From Roseateles_E sp005503085 (GTDB lineage: Bacteria; Pseudomonadota; Gammaproteobacteria; Burkholderiales; Burkholderiaceae_C), in contig NZ_JAQOWX010000012.1 of the NCBI RefSeq assembly GCF_028462495.1, positions 10,753-74,752 on the forward strand: DNA of 64,000 nucleotides, given 5' to 3'. Position 1 is the stretch's first letter. Each line of letters starts with the position of its first letter. Position numbers and translations under genes: made by a program. Under the pieces are notes generated by a model. That model was not told where the DNA came from. It searched no databases and saw nothing but the letters and a program-made list of their open reading frames with translations. Shown here in pieces: positions 19,133 to 30,129 of this stretch.

Positions 19133-20350
19133 TCAGCCCGGGTTGAGCACCTTGGCGACCGGATTGGGCCGCAGCCGGAATGCATCGGGCATGCCCGAGC
19201 CCAGCAGCGGGCGCAGATAGAGGCGGAAGGCATCGGTGACGTCGGTGCCTTCGGCACTGATGAACTCGTCCTCCATCACCCGGGTCTTGCCGGCCACGGC
19301 GGCCAGCGGCAGCAGCTCGTAGTCGACCGAGTAGAAGCCGGTGCGCTTGATCGCGACCGAACCGTCGCGGTCGCCGTGGAAGGCGAACTGCACCGCCTTC
19401 TCGCCGACCTCGCGGGCCTCGCGCTGGTCGACGTCAGACACGCAGCCGATGAAGCTGCGCTGCAGATAGCCGAAGGTGTCGCCGCGCACGCGCTTGATGC
19501 CCAGCTTGCTCTTGATCTCTTCGCACAGCAGATCGGCCAGCGCGCCGGTGCCGGAGAGCTGCACATTGCCATGGTCGTCGCGCTCCAGGTCGCGGGCCAG
19601 CTGGGCCAGCATCGGGGCGCCGGCGGCGTCGTGAATGCCCTCCGAGACCGCCACCACGCAGCGGCCATGGCGCTCGTACATCGCTTTCACGTCGGCCAGG
19701 AAGCGATCGGTCTCGAACACCCGCTCGGGCAGGTAGATCAGATGCGGGCCGTCGTCGGCGAACTTCTTGCCCAGCGCCGAGGCGGCCGTCAGGAAGCCGG
19801 CATGACGACCCATCACCACGCCCAGATAGACGCCCGGCAGCGCGGCATTGTCCAGATTCGCGCCGGCGAAAGCCTGGGCCACGAAGCGCGCGGCCGAGGG
19901 AAAGCCGGGCGTGTGGTCATTGCCGACCAGGTCGTTGTCTATGGTCTTGGGGATGTGGATGCAGCGCAGCGGATAGCCGGCGGCGGCGGCCTCCTCGGCG
20001 ACGATGCGCACCGTGTCCGAGGAGTCGTTGCCGCCGATATAGAAGAAGTGGCTGATGCCGTGGGCCTGCAGCACCTTGAAGATCTTGTGGCAGTAGGCGG
20101 CGTCGGGCTTGTCGCGGGTCGAGCCCAGCGCCGACGAGGGCGTGCTCGCGACCAGCTCCAGGTTGTGGCTGGTCTCCTGCGTCAGGTCGACAAAGTCCTC
20201 GCTGACGATGCCGCGCACGCCGTGCTGCGCGCCGTAGACCAGGTCCACCGCGCGGCTGCGCCGCGCCTCCAGCACCACGCCCACCATCGACTGGTTGATC
20301 ACCGCCGTCGGGCCGCCGCCCTGGGCGACGAGGATTTTGCAGGCTGACAT
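19133..20350 (-). CDS. pfp: 6-phosphofructokinase, pyrophosphate-dependent type
   Basis: This enzyme phosphorylates fructose 6-phosphate, probably with pyrophosphate, which would make the step reversible. The 405-aa product shows GGGPTAVIN at the N-terminus, IGGNDSSDT around residues 105-113, PKTIDND around 134-140, and the substrate motif MGRHAGFL. ATP-using enzymes carry GGDG and PGTIDND. Here Asp109 stands where they have Gly, and Lys135 where they have the Gly of PGT. These two changes define the PPi type. The start has AGGGAG nine bases upstream. It is a single gene, convergent and abutting with the dehalogenase gene. Confidence 0.92.
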   Translation of the reverse strand: MSACKILVAQGGGPTAVINQSMVGVVLEARRSRAVDLVYGAQHGVRGIVSEDFVDLTQETSHNLELVASTPSSALGSTRDKPDAAYCHKIFKVLQAHGISHFFYIGGNDSSDTVRIVAEEAAAAGYPLRCIHIPKTIDNDLVGNDHTPGFPSAARFVAQAFAGANLDNAALPGVYLGVVMGRHAGFLTAASALGKKFADDGPHLIYLPERVFETDRFLADVKAMYERHGRCVVAVSEGIHDAAGAPMLAQLARDLERDDHGNVQLSGTGALADLLCEEIKSKLGIKRVRGDTFGYLQRSFIGCVSDVDQREAREVGEKAVQFAFHGDRDGSVAIKRTGFYSVDYELLPLAAVAGKTRVMEDEFISAEGTDVTDAFRLYLRPLLGSGMPDAFRLRPNPVAKVLNPG

Positions 20351-20543
20351 CCATCACTCCCTGACTGGTTTGCAGTGGCGCCGATTGTGGCCCAAAGCCT
20401 GGCTGCGGTGCGCTCAGCGAGCACTTTGGGCGCTGTGCGTAGCGGGGCGCCGTATGAAGGGTAACACGGGGTTTTTTCATGCGAGCCGGGAGCCCGCAAG
20501 CGTCGCCTACTGGCTGCAGGAACCCCAACTCAGAGAGACACTG

Positions 20544-22088
20544 ATGAACTTAGACCAGATGAAGATATCGACCCGACTGGGTTTCGGATTTGGCGCGATG
20601 GCCGCGCTGATCCTGCTGCTGGGCCTGCTGGCCTGGGCCAAGCTGGACGCGATGGACAGCCACTTCAAGCTGGCGATGGAAGACCGCTATCCCAAGGTCA
20701 AGGCCTTCAACTCGATCAAGGCCACCAACAGCCAGGTGGCGCTGTCGCTGCGCAATCTGGCCATCATGACCGAGCCGTCCGATATCGAGGCCGAGTTCGC
20801 GCTGATCGACGCGGCCTCCAAGTCGACCGGTGCCACCATCGACGCAATGACCAAGATCTTGACGACGCCGGGCGGCAAGGCCGGCATCGCCAAGCTCAAC
20901 GAGGCCCGTGCCGCCTACCGGGTCGAGCGCGAAAAGGTCACCAAGGCCTTGCGGGCCGGCGATGTCGAAACCGCCAAGGCCGTGCTGCTGAAGGACATGA
21001 AGCCCAAGCAGCAGGCCTATATGGCGGCCGCCGATGAGCTGATCACGCTGGGCAACAAGCTGATGGACCTGTCCAGCCAGCAGGCCGAGCCGGAGGCGCG
21101 CAGCGCCAAGCTGCACATGGGGCTGTTGATCGGCGCGGCGCTGGGCCTGGCGCTAGGCCTGCGCTGGGGGCTGATCCGCTCGATCACCACGCCGCTCAAC
21201 GAGGCAGTGCGGGTGGCCAGCGGCGTGGCCGCCGGTGATCTGTCGCTGCCGATCTCGGCCGGCGGCAGCAACGAGACCGGCCGCCTGCTGAACGCGCTGC
21301 GCGAGATGCAGGCCCGCCTGTCGGCCATTGTGCGCGAGGTGCGCGATGGCGCCGAGAGCGTCGCCACCGCCTCGGCCCAGATCTCCTCGGGCAACCACGA
21401 TCTGTCGGCCCGCACCGAGCAGCAGGCCTCGGCACTCGAAGAAACCGCCGCCTCGATGGAGCAGCTGGGCAGCACCGTCAAGGGCAATGCCGACAATGCC
21501 CAGCAGGCCAATCAGCTGGCGCTGGCCGCGTCCCAGGTGGCGGGCCAGGGCGGCGAGGCGGTCAGCCAGGTGGTGGGCACGATGCGCGAGATCAGCGCCA
21601 GCTCGAAGAAGATCGCCGACATCATCGGCGTGATCGACGGCATCGCCTTCCAGACTAATATCCTGGCCTTGAATGCGGCCGTCGAGGCGGCCCGTGCCGG
21701 CGAGCAGGGCCGCGGCTTTGCTGTGGTCGCCAGCGAGGTGCGCTCGCTGGCCGGGCGCTCGGCAGAGGCGGCCAAGGAGATCAAGTCGCTGATCGTCGCC
21801 AGTGTCGAGCGGGTCGAGCTGGGCAGCAGCCAGGTGGACCGCGCCGGCAGCACCATCGAGGAGGTGGTGGCCTCGATACGCCGCGTCACGGACATCATGG
21901 GCGAGATCAGCGCCGCCAGCAGCGAGCAGAGCTCGGGCGTGGCCCAGGTCGGCGAGGCCGTCACCCAGATGGACCGCGCCACTCAGGAGAATGCCGCCCT
22001 GGTCGAGGAATCGGCCGCTGCGGCCGAGAGCCTGAAGCAGCAGGCCCAGCAGCTGGTGCAGGCGGTCGCGGTGTTCCGGCTGCGTTGA
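20544..22088 (+). CDS. Methyl-accepting chemotaxis protein
   Basis: This is a 514-aa chemoreceptor. A transmembrane helix at about 14-34 is followed by a four-helix-bundle periplasmic sensor (4HB_MCP type, about 40-190). A second helix around 193-212 leads to a HAMP domain and a long cytoplasmic coiled-coil signalling domain. The hairpin tip that contacts CheA/CheW is recognisable as FQTNILALNAAVEAARAGEQ followed by GRGFAVVASEVRSLA. Ala/Glu/Gln-rich heptads such as EQQASALEETAASMEQL are likely methylation helices. The start ATG at 20544 gives the usual short N-terminus, and the longer in-frame extension lacks merit. The ligand is unknown and no other che gene is in the window. Confidence 0.93.
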   Translation: MNLDQMKISTRLGFGFGAMAALILLLGLLAWAKLDAMDSHFKLAMEDRYPKVKAFNSIKATNSQVALSLRNLAIMTEPSDIEAEFALIDAASKSTGATIDAMTKILTTPGGKAGIAKLNEARAAYRVEREKVTKALRAGDVETAKAVLLKDMKPKQQAYMAAADELITLGNKLMDLSSQQAEPEARSAKLHMGLLIGAALGLALGLRWGLIRSITTPLNEAVRVASGVAAGDLSLPISAGGSNETGRLLNALREMQARLSAIVREVRDGAESVATASAQISSGNHDLSARTEQQASALEETAASMEQLGSTVKGNADNAQQANQLALAASQVAGQGGEAVSQVVGTMREISASSKKIADIIGVIDGIAFQTNILALNAAVEAARAGEQGRGFAVVASEVRSLAGRSAEAAKEIKSLIVASVERVELGSSQVDRAGSTIEEVVASIRRVTDIMGEISAASSEQSSGVAQVGEAVTQMDRATQENAALVEESAAAAESLKQQAQQLVQAVAVFRLR

Positions 22089-22107
22089 GATAAGCCGAGC
22101 TAATGCC

Positions 22108-22135
22108 TGTGAAGCGGCGCGAATGCCGCTTCACA
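22108..22135 (+). terminator. Strong hairpin after the chemoreceptor gene
   Basis: Perfect 11-bp arms (TGTGAAGCGGC at 22108-22118 and its complement at 22125-22135) enclose a 6-base loop, 19 bases after the stop. No T-run follows, so it may terminate weakly or protect the transcript's 3' end. Confidence 0.55.
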
Positions 22136-22190
22136 GCAGGGCCGCTCGGTCGTACAAGACGGGCTCCCAACACAAGATCCGGAGACCCTC

Positions 22191-23312
22191 ATGCGCATCG
22201 GCTGTCCCAGGGAAATCAAGAACCATGAGTACCGCGTCGGCCTGACACCGGCCAGCGTGCGCGAGCTCAGCGCACGCGGCCACCAGGTGCTGGTACAGGC
22301 CGGCGCCGGCGCGGCGATCGGGCTGAGCGACGCGCAGTATCTGGCCGCCGGCGCGCGGCTGGCGCCGGACGCGGCCGAGGTGTTCGCCTGGGCCGAGATG
22401 ATTGTCAAGGTCAAGGAGCCGCAGCCGCAGGAATGCGCGCTGCTGCGCGAGGGCCAGATCCTCTACACCTATCTGCATCTGGCACCCGATCCCGAGCAGG
22501 CGACGGTGCTGCAGCGCTCCGGCGCGGTCTGCATCGCCTACGAGACCATCACCGGGCCCGGCGGCGGCCTGCCGCTGCTGGCGCCGATGAGCGAGGTGGC
22601 GGGGCGCATGGCCATCCAGGCCGGCGCCGCGCATCTGGAGAAGAGCAAGGGCGGCATGGGCGTGCTGCTGGGCGGGGTGCCGGGTGTTGCCCCCGGCCAT
22701 GTGGTCATCATCGGCGCCGGCGTGGTCGGCAGCCACGCGCTGCAGATGGCGGTGGGCCTGGGCGCGCGCGTCACGGTGCTGGATCGCAATGTCGACGCGC
22801 TGCGCCGGCTCGACCTGGTCTATGGCAACCGCATCACCACCCTGTTCTCCAGCGCGCAAGCCCTGGAGGACGCGGTGCTGGCGGCCGATCTGGTGATCGG
22901 CGGGGTGCTGATCCCGGGCGCGGCCGCGCCCAAGCTGGTGACGCGGGCCATGGTGGCGCAGATGCGCCAGGGCGCGGTGCTGGTGGATGTGGCGATCGAC
23001 CAGGGCGGCTGCTTCGAGACCTCGCATGCCACCACCCATGCCGATCCGACCTTTGTGGTCGACGGCGTGGTGCACTACTGTGTCGCCAATATGCCCGGCG
23101 CGGTGGCCCGAACCTCGACGCTGGCGCTGAACAACGCCACCATCGCCCACGCGCTCGCGCTGGCCGACAAGGGCTGGCGCCGCGCGATGGCGGACAACCC
23201 GCATCTGCTGGCCGGCCTGAATGTGGCGGCCGGCCAGATCACCCACGCGGCGGTTGCCGCAGCCCTGGGCCGCGAGCATGTGGCGGCCGAGCGCCTGCTG
23301 GTCGCCCAGTGA
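22191..23312 (+). CDS. ald: Alanine dehydrogenase
   Basis: The enzyme reversibly deaminates L-alanine to pyruvate and ammonia with NAD. The 373-aa length and MRIGCPREIKNHEYRVGLTP at the N-terminus are characteristic. The substrate Lys in VKVKEPQ and His in YTYLHLAPD are present. The Rossmann motif is IIGAGVVGSHALQMAVGLGA, and VVHYCVANMPGAVART is the conserved C-terminal segment. GGAGA stands nine bases before the ATG. It lies between a chemoreceptor and a small stress-type protein and appears to be its own unit. Confidence 0.95.
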   Translation: MRIGCPREIKNHEYRVGLTPASVRELSARGHQVLVQAGAGAAIGLSDAQYLAAGARLAPDAAEVFAWAEMIVKVKEPQPQECALLREGQILYTYLHLAPDPEQATVLQRSGAVCIAYETITGPGGGLPLLAPMSEVAGRMAIQAGAAHLEKSKGGMGVLLGGVPGVAPGHVVIIGAGVVGSHALQMAVGLGARVTVLDRNVDALRRLDLVYGNRITTLFSSAQALEDAVLAADLVIGGVLIPGAAAPKLVTRAMVAQMRQGAVLVDVAIDQGGCFETSHATTHADPTFVVDGVVHYCVANMPGAVARTSTLALNNATIAHALALADKGWRRAMADNPHLLAGLNVAAGQITHAAVAAALGREHVAAERLLVAQ

Positions 23313-23362
23313 GGGAAAACGCGGTAAGGTAGCGGCAGTGTTCAACCCACCAGGAGAGGTTC

Positions 23363-23674
23363 ATGATCGAAACCCAGCAAAGCCAGAAAGACCGTCTGAT
23401 GAGCGATCTGCATGCCGTCGTGGCCGAGGCCGAGAGTCTGCTGCGGGCCACGGCCGGCCAGGCCGGCGAGGGTGCCAGCGAGATGCGTGCCAAGGTTCAG
23501 GCCAGCCTGGACCGCGCCAAGCGCAATCTGCATGATTTGCAGGACGCTGCGGTCGAGAAGGCGCGCGCCGCCGGCCGCGCCACCGATGCCTATGTGCACG
23601 ACAACCCCTGGCAGGCCATGGGCGTGGCCGCCGGCGTGGGCCTCTTGCTGGGCCTGCTGATCAGCCGGCGCTGA
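23363..23674 (+). CDS. YqjD/ElaB family (DUF883) membrane-anchored protein
   Basis: The 103-aa protein has an amphipathic, Ala-rich helical N-terminus (residues 1-75). A single C-terminal transmembrane helix follows (NPWQAMGVAAGVGLLLGLLI) and ends in Arg-Arg. This is the layout of E. coli YqjD and ElaB, which anchor ribosomes at the inner membrane in stationary phase. AGGAGAGG precedes the start. Its last 14 bases overlap the 3' end of the convergent EAL-domain gene. YqjE- and YqjK-like genes lie 2.4 kb downstream on the same strand. Confidence 0.88.
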   Translation: MIETQQSQKDRLMSDLHAVVAEAESLLRATAGQAGEGASEMRAKVQASLDRAKRNLHDLQDAAVEKARAAGRATDAYVHDNPWQAMGVAAGVGLLLGLLISRR

Positions 23675-25934
23675 TTTGCAAGGGCAGGCCCGGCGCCCGG
23701 GTCTGCTGCATCCAGGACTCCAGCTGCTCGGCCGGCATCGGCCGGGCGAACAGCCAGCCCTGACCCTCGTGGCAGCCCAGCGCCAGCAGTTGCTGGCGCT
23801 GCTGCTCGGTCTCCACGCCCTCGGCGATCACGGTCAACCCGAGGCCGCGGCCCAGGTTGATGACCATCTGCGCGATCGTCAGGCCGGCGCTGGAGTTCTG
23901 CGCTTCGCGCACGAAGGCGCGGTCGATCTTGAGCCGCTCGACATCGAGCTGGCGCAGATGGCTGAGGCTGGAGAAGCCGGTGCCGAAGTCGTCGATCGCC
24001 ACAGTGGCGCCGGTGCGCTTGATATCGGCCAGCAGATGCAGCACCAGCTCGGTGTCCTCCATGGCCATCGACTCGGTGATTTCCAGCTCCAGATTCCTGG
24101 CGTTGACGCCGCTGTCCTGCAGCGCGCTGTTGAGGCTGGCGACAAAGCCGGGGTGGCGGAACTGGGCCAGCGAGATATTCACGCACATGCGGAAATCGCC
24201 ATAGCCCTGGTCTTCCATGCGCTTGAGTTGATGGCAGGCGGTGCGCAGCACAAACTCGCCGATGCTGATGATCAGCCCGCTCTGCTCGGCCAGCGGGATG
24301 AACTGGTCGGGCGGCACGAACTTGCCGTCCTCGGTGCGCCAGCGCAGCAAGGCCTCGGCACCGAGCGGCAGCGCGCTGGCCAGATCGACCTGGGGCTGGT
24401 AGACGACGAACAGCCGGTTTTCCTCGAAGCCGGCGCGCAGGCCCTTGAGCAGCTTGAAGCGCTCGCGCGCATCGGTGCCCATGGCCGGTGAGAAGTATTG
24501 CGAGGCACCACGGTGCTGCTGCTTGGCACGCTTGAGCGCAATCTGCGCGTCCAGCAGCAGCTCGGAGCCCACCGAGGCGGACTCGGCCAGCCGCACCAGG
24601 CCGGTGGTGGCCGAGATCTGCAGGCGCTCGCCGGCCACGTCGAAGGGCTCGGCAAAGACCGCGCGGATGCTGTCGCTGTTGACCACCACCTCGGGCCCCA
24701 TCAGGCCGAACACATCGGCAGCGACCCGGGCCATCGAGGTGTTCAGCCCCAGGGTCTCGCCCAGGCGCAGCGCCACCGACTGCAGCACCTGGTCGCCAAA
24801 GCCGTGGCCGAAGGCGTCGTTGACGTCGGAGAAATCGTCCAGATCGATCAGCGCCAAGGTGATGCCGGCCGGGTCCTTCAGGTTCTGGTCCAGCAGCTCG
24901 ATGAAGCGCACCCGGTTGGGCAGGCGCAGCAGCTGGTCGCTGTAGGCGTGGTCCAGCAGCTGGCTGTAGAGCATCACGTTCTCGAAGCCGACGACGATGT
25001 TGGAGCAGAAGGCGCGCAGCAGCTGCAGCTCCATGGCGTCGAGCTCGCGGCCCACATCGACCAGGGCCGCCATCGAGCGGCCGCTGGCCAGCCCGAAGTA
25101 CAGGCAGGTGCCGTTCTCGAACAGATGGCGGCGCTGCTGCAGGCAGCGCTGCAGGCGCTCGCGCACCGTGACCACCTGGACCGAGGCCAGCGGCGCGTTG
25201 ATCAGGCCGCTGTACTGACCGGCCGCCGCGACGATGCGCACATCGCCGAGCTTGCCGCCCGCGTCGGTGCCGGCCTGGGCGCAGACCAGGCCCTCGGGCA
25301 GGATGCCCAGCAAGGCGCAGAGCTGGGTCACCACGCCCTCGGCGAAGCGGTGCAGGCCACGCAGCCGGCTCAGCTCGGTGCTGGCCTCGACAATCATCTC
25401 CAGGCCCTGACGGTTTGCCTCCAGCGCACAGATCTGCTTGTAGGAACGGATCGCGGCGGTCAGCACCGTGTAGAGCCGGGTGCGGGTCAGCTCGGACTTG
25501 GTCTTGTAGTCGTTGATGTCATAGGCCTGCACCGTCTCGATCTCGGGTGCATAGCCGGGCTGGCCGGTGCGCAGCACGATGCGCACCGCATGCTGGTTCA
25601 GTTCCTCGCGGATCTGGCGCACCAGCTGCAGGCCGGCATTCTCGGACTCCATCACCACATCGAGCAGCACCACCGCCAGCTCATGCTCCTGGCTCATCAA
25701 GGCGCGCGCCTGCGAGGCCGAGCTGGCGTGCAGGAAAATCAGCGGCCGGCCTTCGATCTTCAGGCCCTGCATGGCCAGCTCGGTGGCCTTGTGAACATCG
25801 GCATCGTCGTCGACGATCAGCACCCGCCAGGGACTGAGCGGCTCGTGGCCGGCCTGGTCTGCACCTTCCGGATGGTCCAGGAACTCCAGCAGATCGTCCT
25901 CTGGGGCGCTGGCTGGATGCATGTTGTCGGGCAT
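23661..25934 (-). CDS. Response regulator with DUF3369, degenerate GGDEF and EAL domains (probable c-di-GMP phosphodiesterase)
   Basis: The 757-aa product has a receiver domain (about 36-165, phospho-site in VVLLDVVMES). A DUF3369 sensory segment follows (about 170-335), then a GGDEF-like domain (about 340-490) and an EAL domain (about 500-745). The GGDEF motif reads AADVF, so cyclase activity is unlikely. The EAL domain keeps EALLRW, VNISLAQF, ELEITES and DDFGTGFSSL, the metal and substrate residues of active phosphodiesterases. I infer degradation of c-di-GMP under phospho-signal control, with the cognate kinase elsewhere. It converges on the YqjD-like gene with a 14-nt overlap. Confidence 0.92.
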   Translation of the reverse strand: MPDNMHPASAPEDDLLEFLDHPEGADQAGHEPLSPWRVLIVDDDADVHKATELAMQGLKIEGRPLIFLHASSASQARALMSQEHELAVVLLDVVMESENAGLQLVRQIREELNQHAVRIVLRTGQPGYAPEIETVQAYDINDYKTKSELTRTRLYTVLTAAIRSYKQICALEANRQGLEMIVEASTELSRLRGLHRFAEGVVTQLCALLGILPEGLVCAQAGTDAGGKLGDVRIVAAAGQYSGLINAPLASVQVVTVRERLQRCLQQRRHLFENGTCLYFGLASGRSMAALVDVGRELDAMELQLLRAFCSNIVVGFENVMLYSQLLDHAYSDQLLRLPNRVRFIELLDQNLKDPAGITLALIDLDDFSDVNDAFGHGFGDQVLQSVALRLGETLGLNTSMARVAADVFGLMGPEVVVNSDSIRAVFAEPFDVAGERLQISATTGLVRLAESASVGSELLLDAQIALKRAKQQHRGASQYFSPAMGTDARERFKLLKGLRAGFEENRLFVVYQPQVDLASALPLGAEALLRWRTEDGKFVPPDQFIPLAEQSGLIISIGEFVLRTACHQLKRMEDQGYGDFRMCVNISLAQFRHPGFVASLNSALQDSGVNARNLELEITESMAMEDTELVLHLLADIKRTGATVAIDDFGTGFSSLSHLRQLDVERLKIDRAFVREAQNSSAGLTIAQMVINLGRGLGLTVIAEGVETEQQRQQLLALGCHEGQGWLFARPMPAEQLESWMQQTRAPGLPLQISAG

Positions 25935-26143
25935 GGGTTGGATCCTGTGCTGCCGCTCTATGGCGGCAATCTCCTAGATTAGGGGAAGAATGGCAGGCCG
26001 CACATCGGCGCTATCGCTCTTGACCGTTTGCGCTCGTTATAGACGATTTGCCGCCGCATCCTGCGACGATCTAACAACAACCGGGGCGCGGCTCCGTGAT
26101 ATTGCCGCTAAGCTGGCCGGCAAGTGAAGACCAAGGAGATGGC

Positions 26144-26542
26144 ATGGACAACAAGAACGAGGCGGATGCAGCGCCGAGCGGTGGGCTGATCGGGGCCTTG
26201 CAGCGCCTGGGCGAGCACGGCCTGGAACTGCTGCAGGTGCGGCTGTCCCTGCTGGGCACCGAGCTGGAAGCCGAGAAGCTGCGCCTGCTGACCGCCTTGC
26301 TGCGGGCCTTGCTGGCCCTGGTGCTGGTGGCCTTGGCCTTGGGCCTGCTGAGTGTCGCGCTGGTGCTGCTATGCCCCGATCCCTGGCGCTGGCTGGCGGC
26401 CTTGCTGCTGGGCCTGGTTTATGTCGGCGGGGCCTACGGCCTGTGGCAGAAGGCGCGGGAGCAGATGAGCACGCCGGGCGGCTTGTTCGCGGCCAGCGTG
26501 GCCGAGCTGGCGCGCGATCGCGACGCGCTGAGGGGCTCCTGA
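26144..26542 (+). CDS. YqjE-like phage-holin-superfamily membrane protein
   Basis: The 132-aa protein begins with an amphipathic helix (GLIGALQRLGEHGLELLQVRL). Two transmembrane helices follow (about 48-72 and 78-98) and then a soluble tail, the layout of YqjE/holin-X family proteins. AAGGAGATGGC precedes the ATG at 26144. An in-frame ATG at 26096 is less likely. Its stop overlaps the next start (TGATG), so it forms an operon with the YqjK-like gene. Together with the YqjD-like gene upstream it recalls the E. coli yqjDEK set linked to stationary phase and membrane stress. Confidence 0.82.
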   Translation: MDNKNEADAAPSGGLIGALQRLGEHGLELLQVRLSLLGTELEAEKLRLLTALLRALLALVLVALALGLLSVALVLLCPDPWRWLAALLLGLVYVGGAYGLWQKAREQMSTPGGLFAASVAELARDRDALRGS

Positions 26543-26853
26543 TGTTCAGCCTGGCCGAGGCGAGGGTTCGCCAGCGCCAGCTGGAGCTGCGGCTGCGCAG
26601 CGCCGAGCTGCGCGCCGCCCTGCAGCAGGACGGGCGGGCGCTGCAGACGCCGCTGCTCTGGGCCGACCGCGGCCTGCAGGCCTGGGCCTGGCTGCGCGGC
26701 GTGCCCTGGACGGGCCGGCTGCTCGCCAGCGGGGCGGCCTTGCTGCTGTTGCGCCGGCCGAGCCGGCTGCTGGGCCTGGCGGCCCGGGGCTTTGGCTGGT
26801 GGCGGCTCGGACAGCGGCTGCTGGCGCTGTGGCGCCGCCCACCGCCGACCTGA
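26542..26853 (+). CDS. YqjK-like small membrane-associated protein
   Basis: The 103-aa protein starts with a charged helix (EARVRQRQLELRLRSAELRA). A hydrophobic centre (LLASGAALLLLRRPS) and an Arg/Trp-rich tail follow. The start overlaps the YqjE-like stop. Size, position and the basic N-terminal helix match YqjK-type partners, but similarity is low and the name rests mainly on context. The stop lies two bases before the convergent ygiQ stop codon. Confidence 0.65.
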   Translation: MFSLAEARVRQRQLELRLRSAELRAALQQDGRALQTPLLWADRGLQAWAWLRGVPWTGRLLASGAALLLLRRPSRLLGLAARGFGWWRLGQRLLALWRRPPPT

Positions 26854-26855
26854 AC

Positions 26856-29183
<2,328 letters not shown>

Positions 29184-29274
29184 GGCGGTGGGGCTGGCGG
29201 GCACCCCGCTATTGTCCTTGACCTGGGGCAAACCCGGTCATTGCCAATGCAAATCAAGGGGATTGGCGGTGTAT

Positions 29275-29985
29275 TTATTCCGCCTGCCGGGCTTTGCTGC
29301 AGGCGCCGGCCAGTCCCAGCCGAGCCTGCTCGGCCTCGCTGAGCGGCGGCAGCAGCCCCGCATCGTTGCCGCGGGCCAGGCTGCCGAGAAAGCCCTCGAT
29401 GGCGGTCTGGCCGACCTCGATCAGGTCGAAGCCGTCCTGATCGATCACCCACTGGTGCAGCAGCCCGTCGACCAGCGCGACCAGGGCCACGGCGGCTAGC
29501 GACACATTCAGCCCGGCCGGCAGCAGGCCTTCGGCGATGGCGCGCTCGAAGGCGGCGCGGTTCTGGGCGCGCCAGCCCTGCATCGCCTGCAGCTTGCGCT
29601 CCTGCAGGGCCTGCAGTTCGCCGGTGTACTCGACCTTCTTCATCGCGATCTCGAAGACCCGACGGGTGCGCTCGTTGTGGACCGCGCAATGGAAGATGTT
29701 GACCAGGCCCCAGCGCAGCTCGGTCAAGGTCAGCGGCGGCGCCTCGCCCTCGGACTGCGGGCTCATGCCTTCTTCCAGCGGCAGCGTGGCGCGGTCCATC
29801 ATGGCCTGGAACAGCTCGGCCTTGTCCTTGAAGTGCCAGTAGACCGCGCCACGGGTCAGGCCGGCGGCCTCGGCGATCTGCTGCAGCGAGGTGCGTGACA
29901 CCCCTTGCCGCAGAAACAGGTGTTCCGCTGCATCGAGCAGGTGGTGGCGCGTCTCCTGCGCCTCTTGTTTGGTTTTGCGTGCCAT
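29275..29985 (-). CDS. TetR family repressor of the adjacent efflux operon (AcrR/TtgR type)
   Basis: The 236-aa regulator has an N-terminal helix-turn-helix with AGLTRGAVYWHFKDKAELF, the hallmark of AcrR/TtgR/SmeT repressors. A helical ligand-binding domain (about 85-215) has the EIAMKKVEYTGELQALQER block seen in that group. It is divergent from the RND operon, and an AcrR-like palindrome lies 24-47 bases before its start. It probably represses both itself and the pump until a hydrophobic drug binds. The start ATG at 29985 gives the usual MARKTKQEA-type beginning. Confidence 0.93.
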   Translation of the reverse strand: MARKTKQEAQETRHHLLDAAEHLFLRQGVSRTSLQQIAEAAGLTRGAVYWHFKDKAELFQAMMDRATLPLEEGMSPQSEGEAPPLTLTELRWGLVNIFHCAVHNERTRRVFEIAMKKVEYTGELQALQERKLQAMQGWRAQNRAAFERAIAEGLLPAGLNVSLAAVALVALVDGLLHQWVIDQDGFDLIEVGQTAIEGFLGSLARGNDAGLLPPLSEAEQARLGLAGACSKARQAE

Positions 29986-30008
29986 GACCCCAGGATTTTA
30001 TACGGGTT

Positions 30009-30032
30009 TACATACATCCATGAATGTATGTG
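30009..30032. promoter_or_regulatory. AcrR-like operator palindrome
   Basis: TACATACAT (30009-30017) and ATGAATGTATGTG (30020-30032) form a 24-bp dyad in which 10 of 12 base pairs are symmetric. From memory the E. coli AcrR operator is the same 24-bp shape, and I count 20 identical positions. It lies between the divergent tetR and efflux genes. It overlaps AT-rich promoter-like sequence: TTTATA at 29997, which reads TATAAA on the minus strand, and TATATACT at 30033-30040 on the plus strand. Binding here would block both promoters. Confidence 0.85.
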
Positions 30033-30129
30033 TATATACTCCGGGTCAACCCCGAGTTCAAGCCGCTGGCGTCATCCGTCGTACCCCTGTCGGCCGCGAG
30101 GCGCACCAATTTCAAGAGAGGCCCCACCC

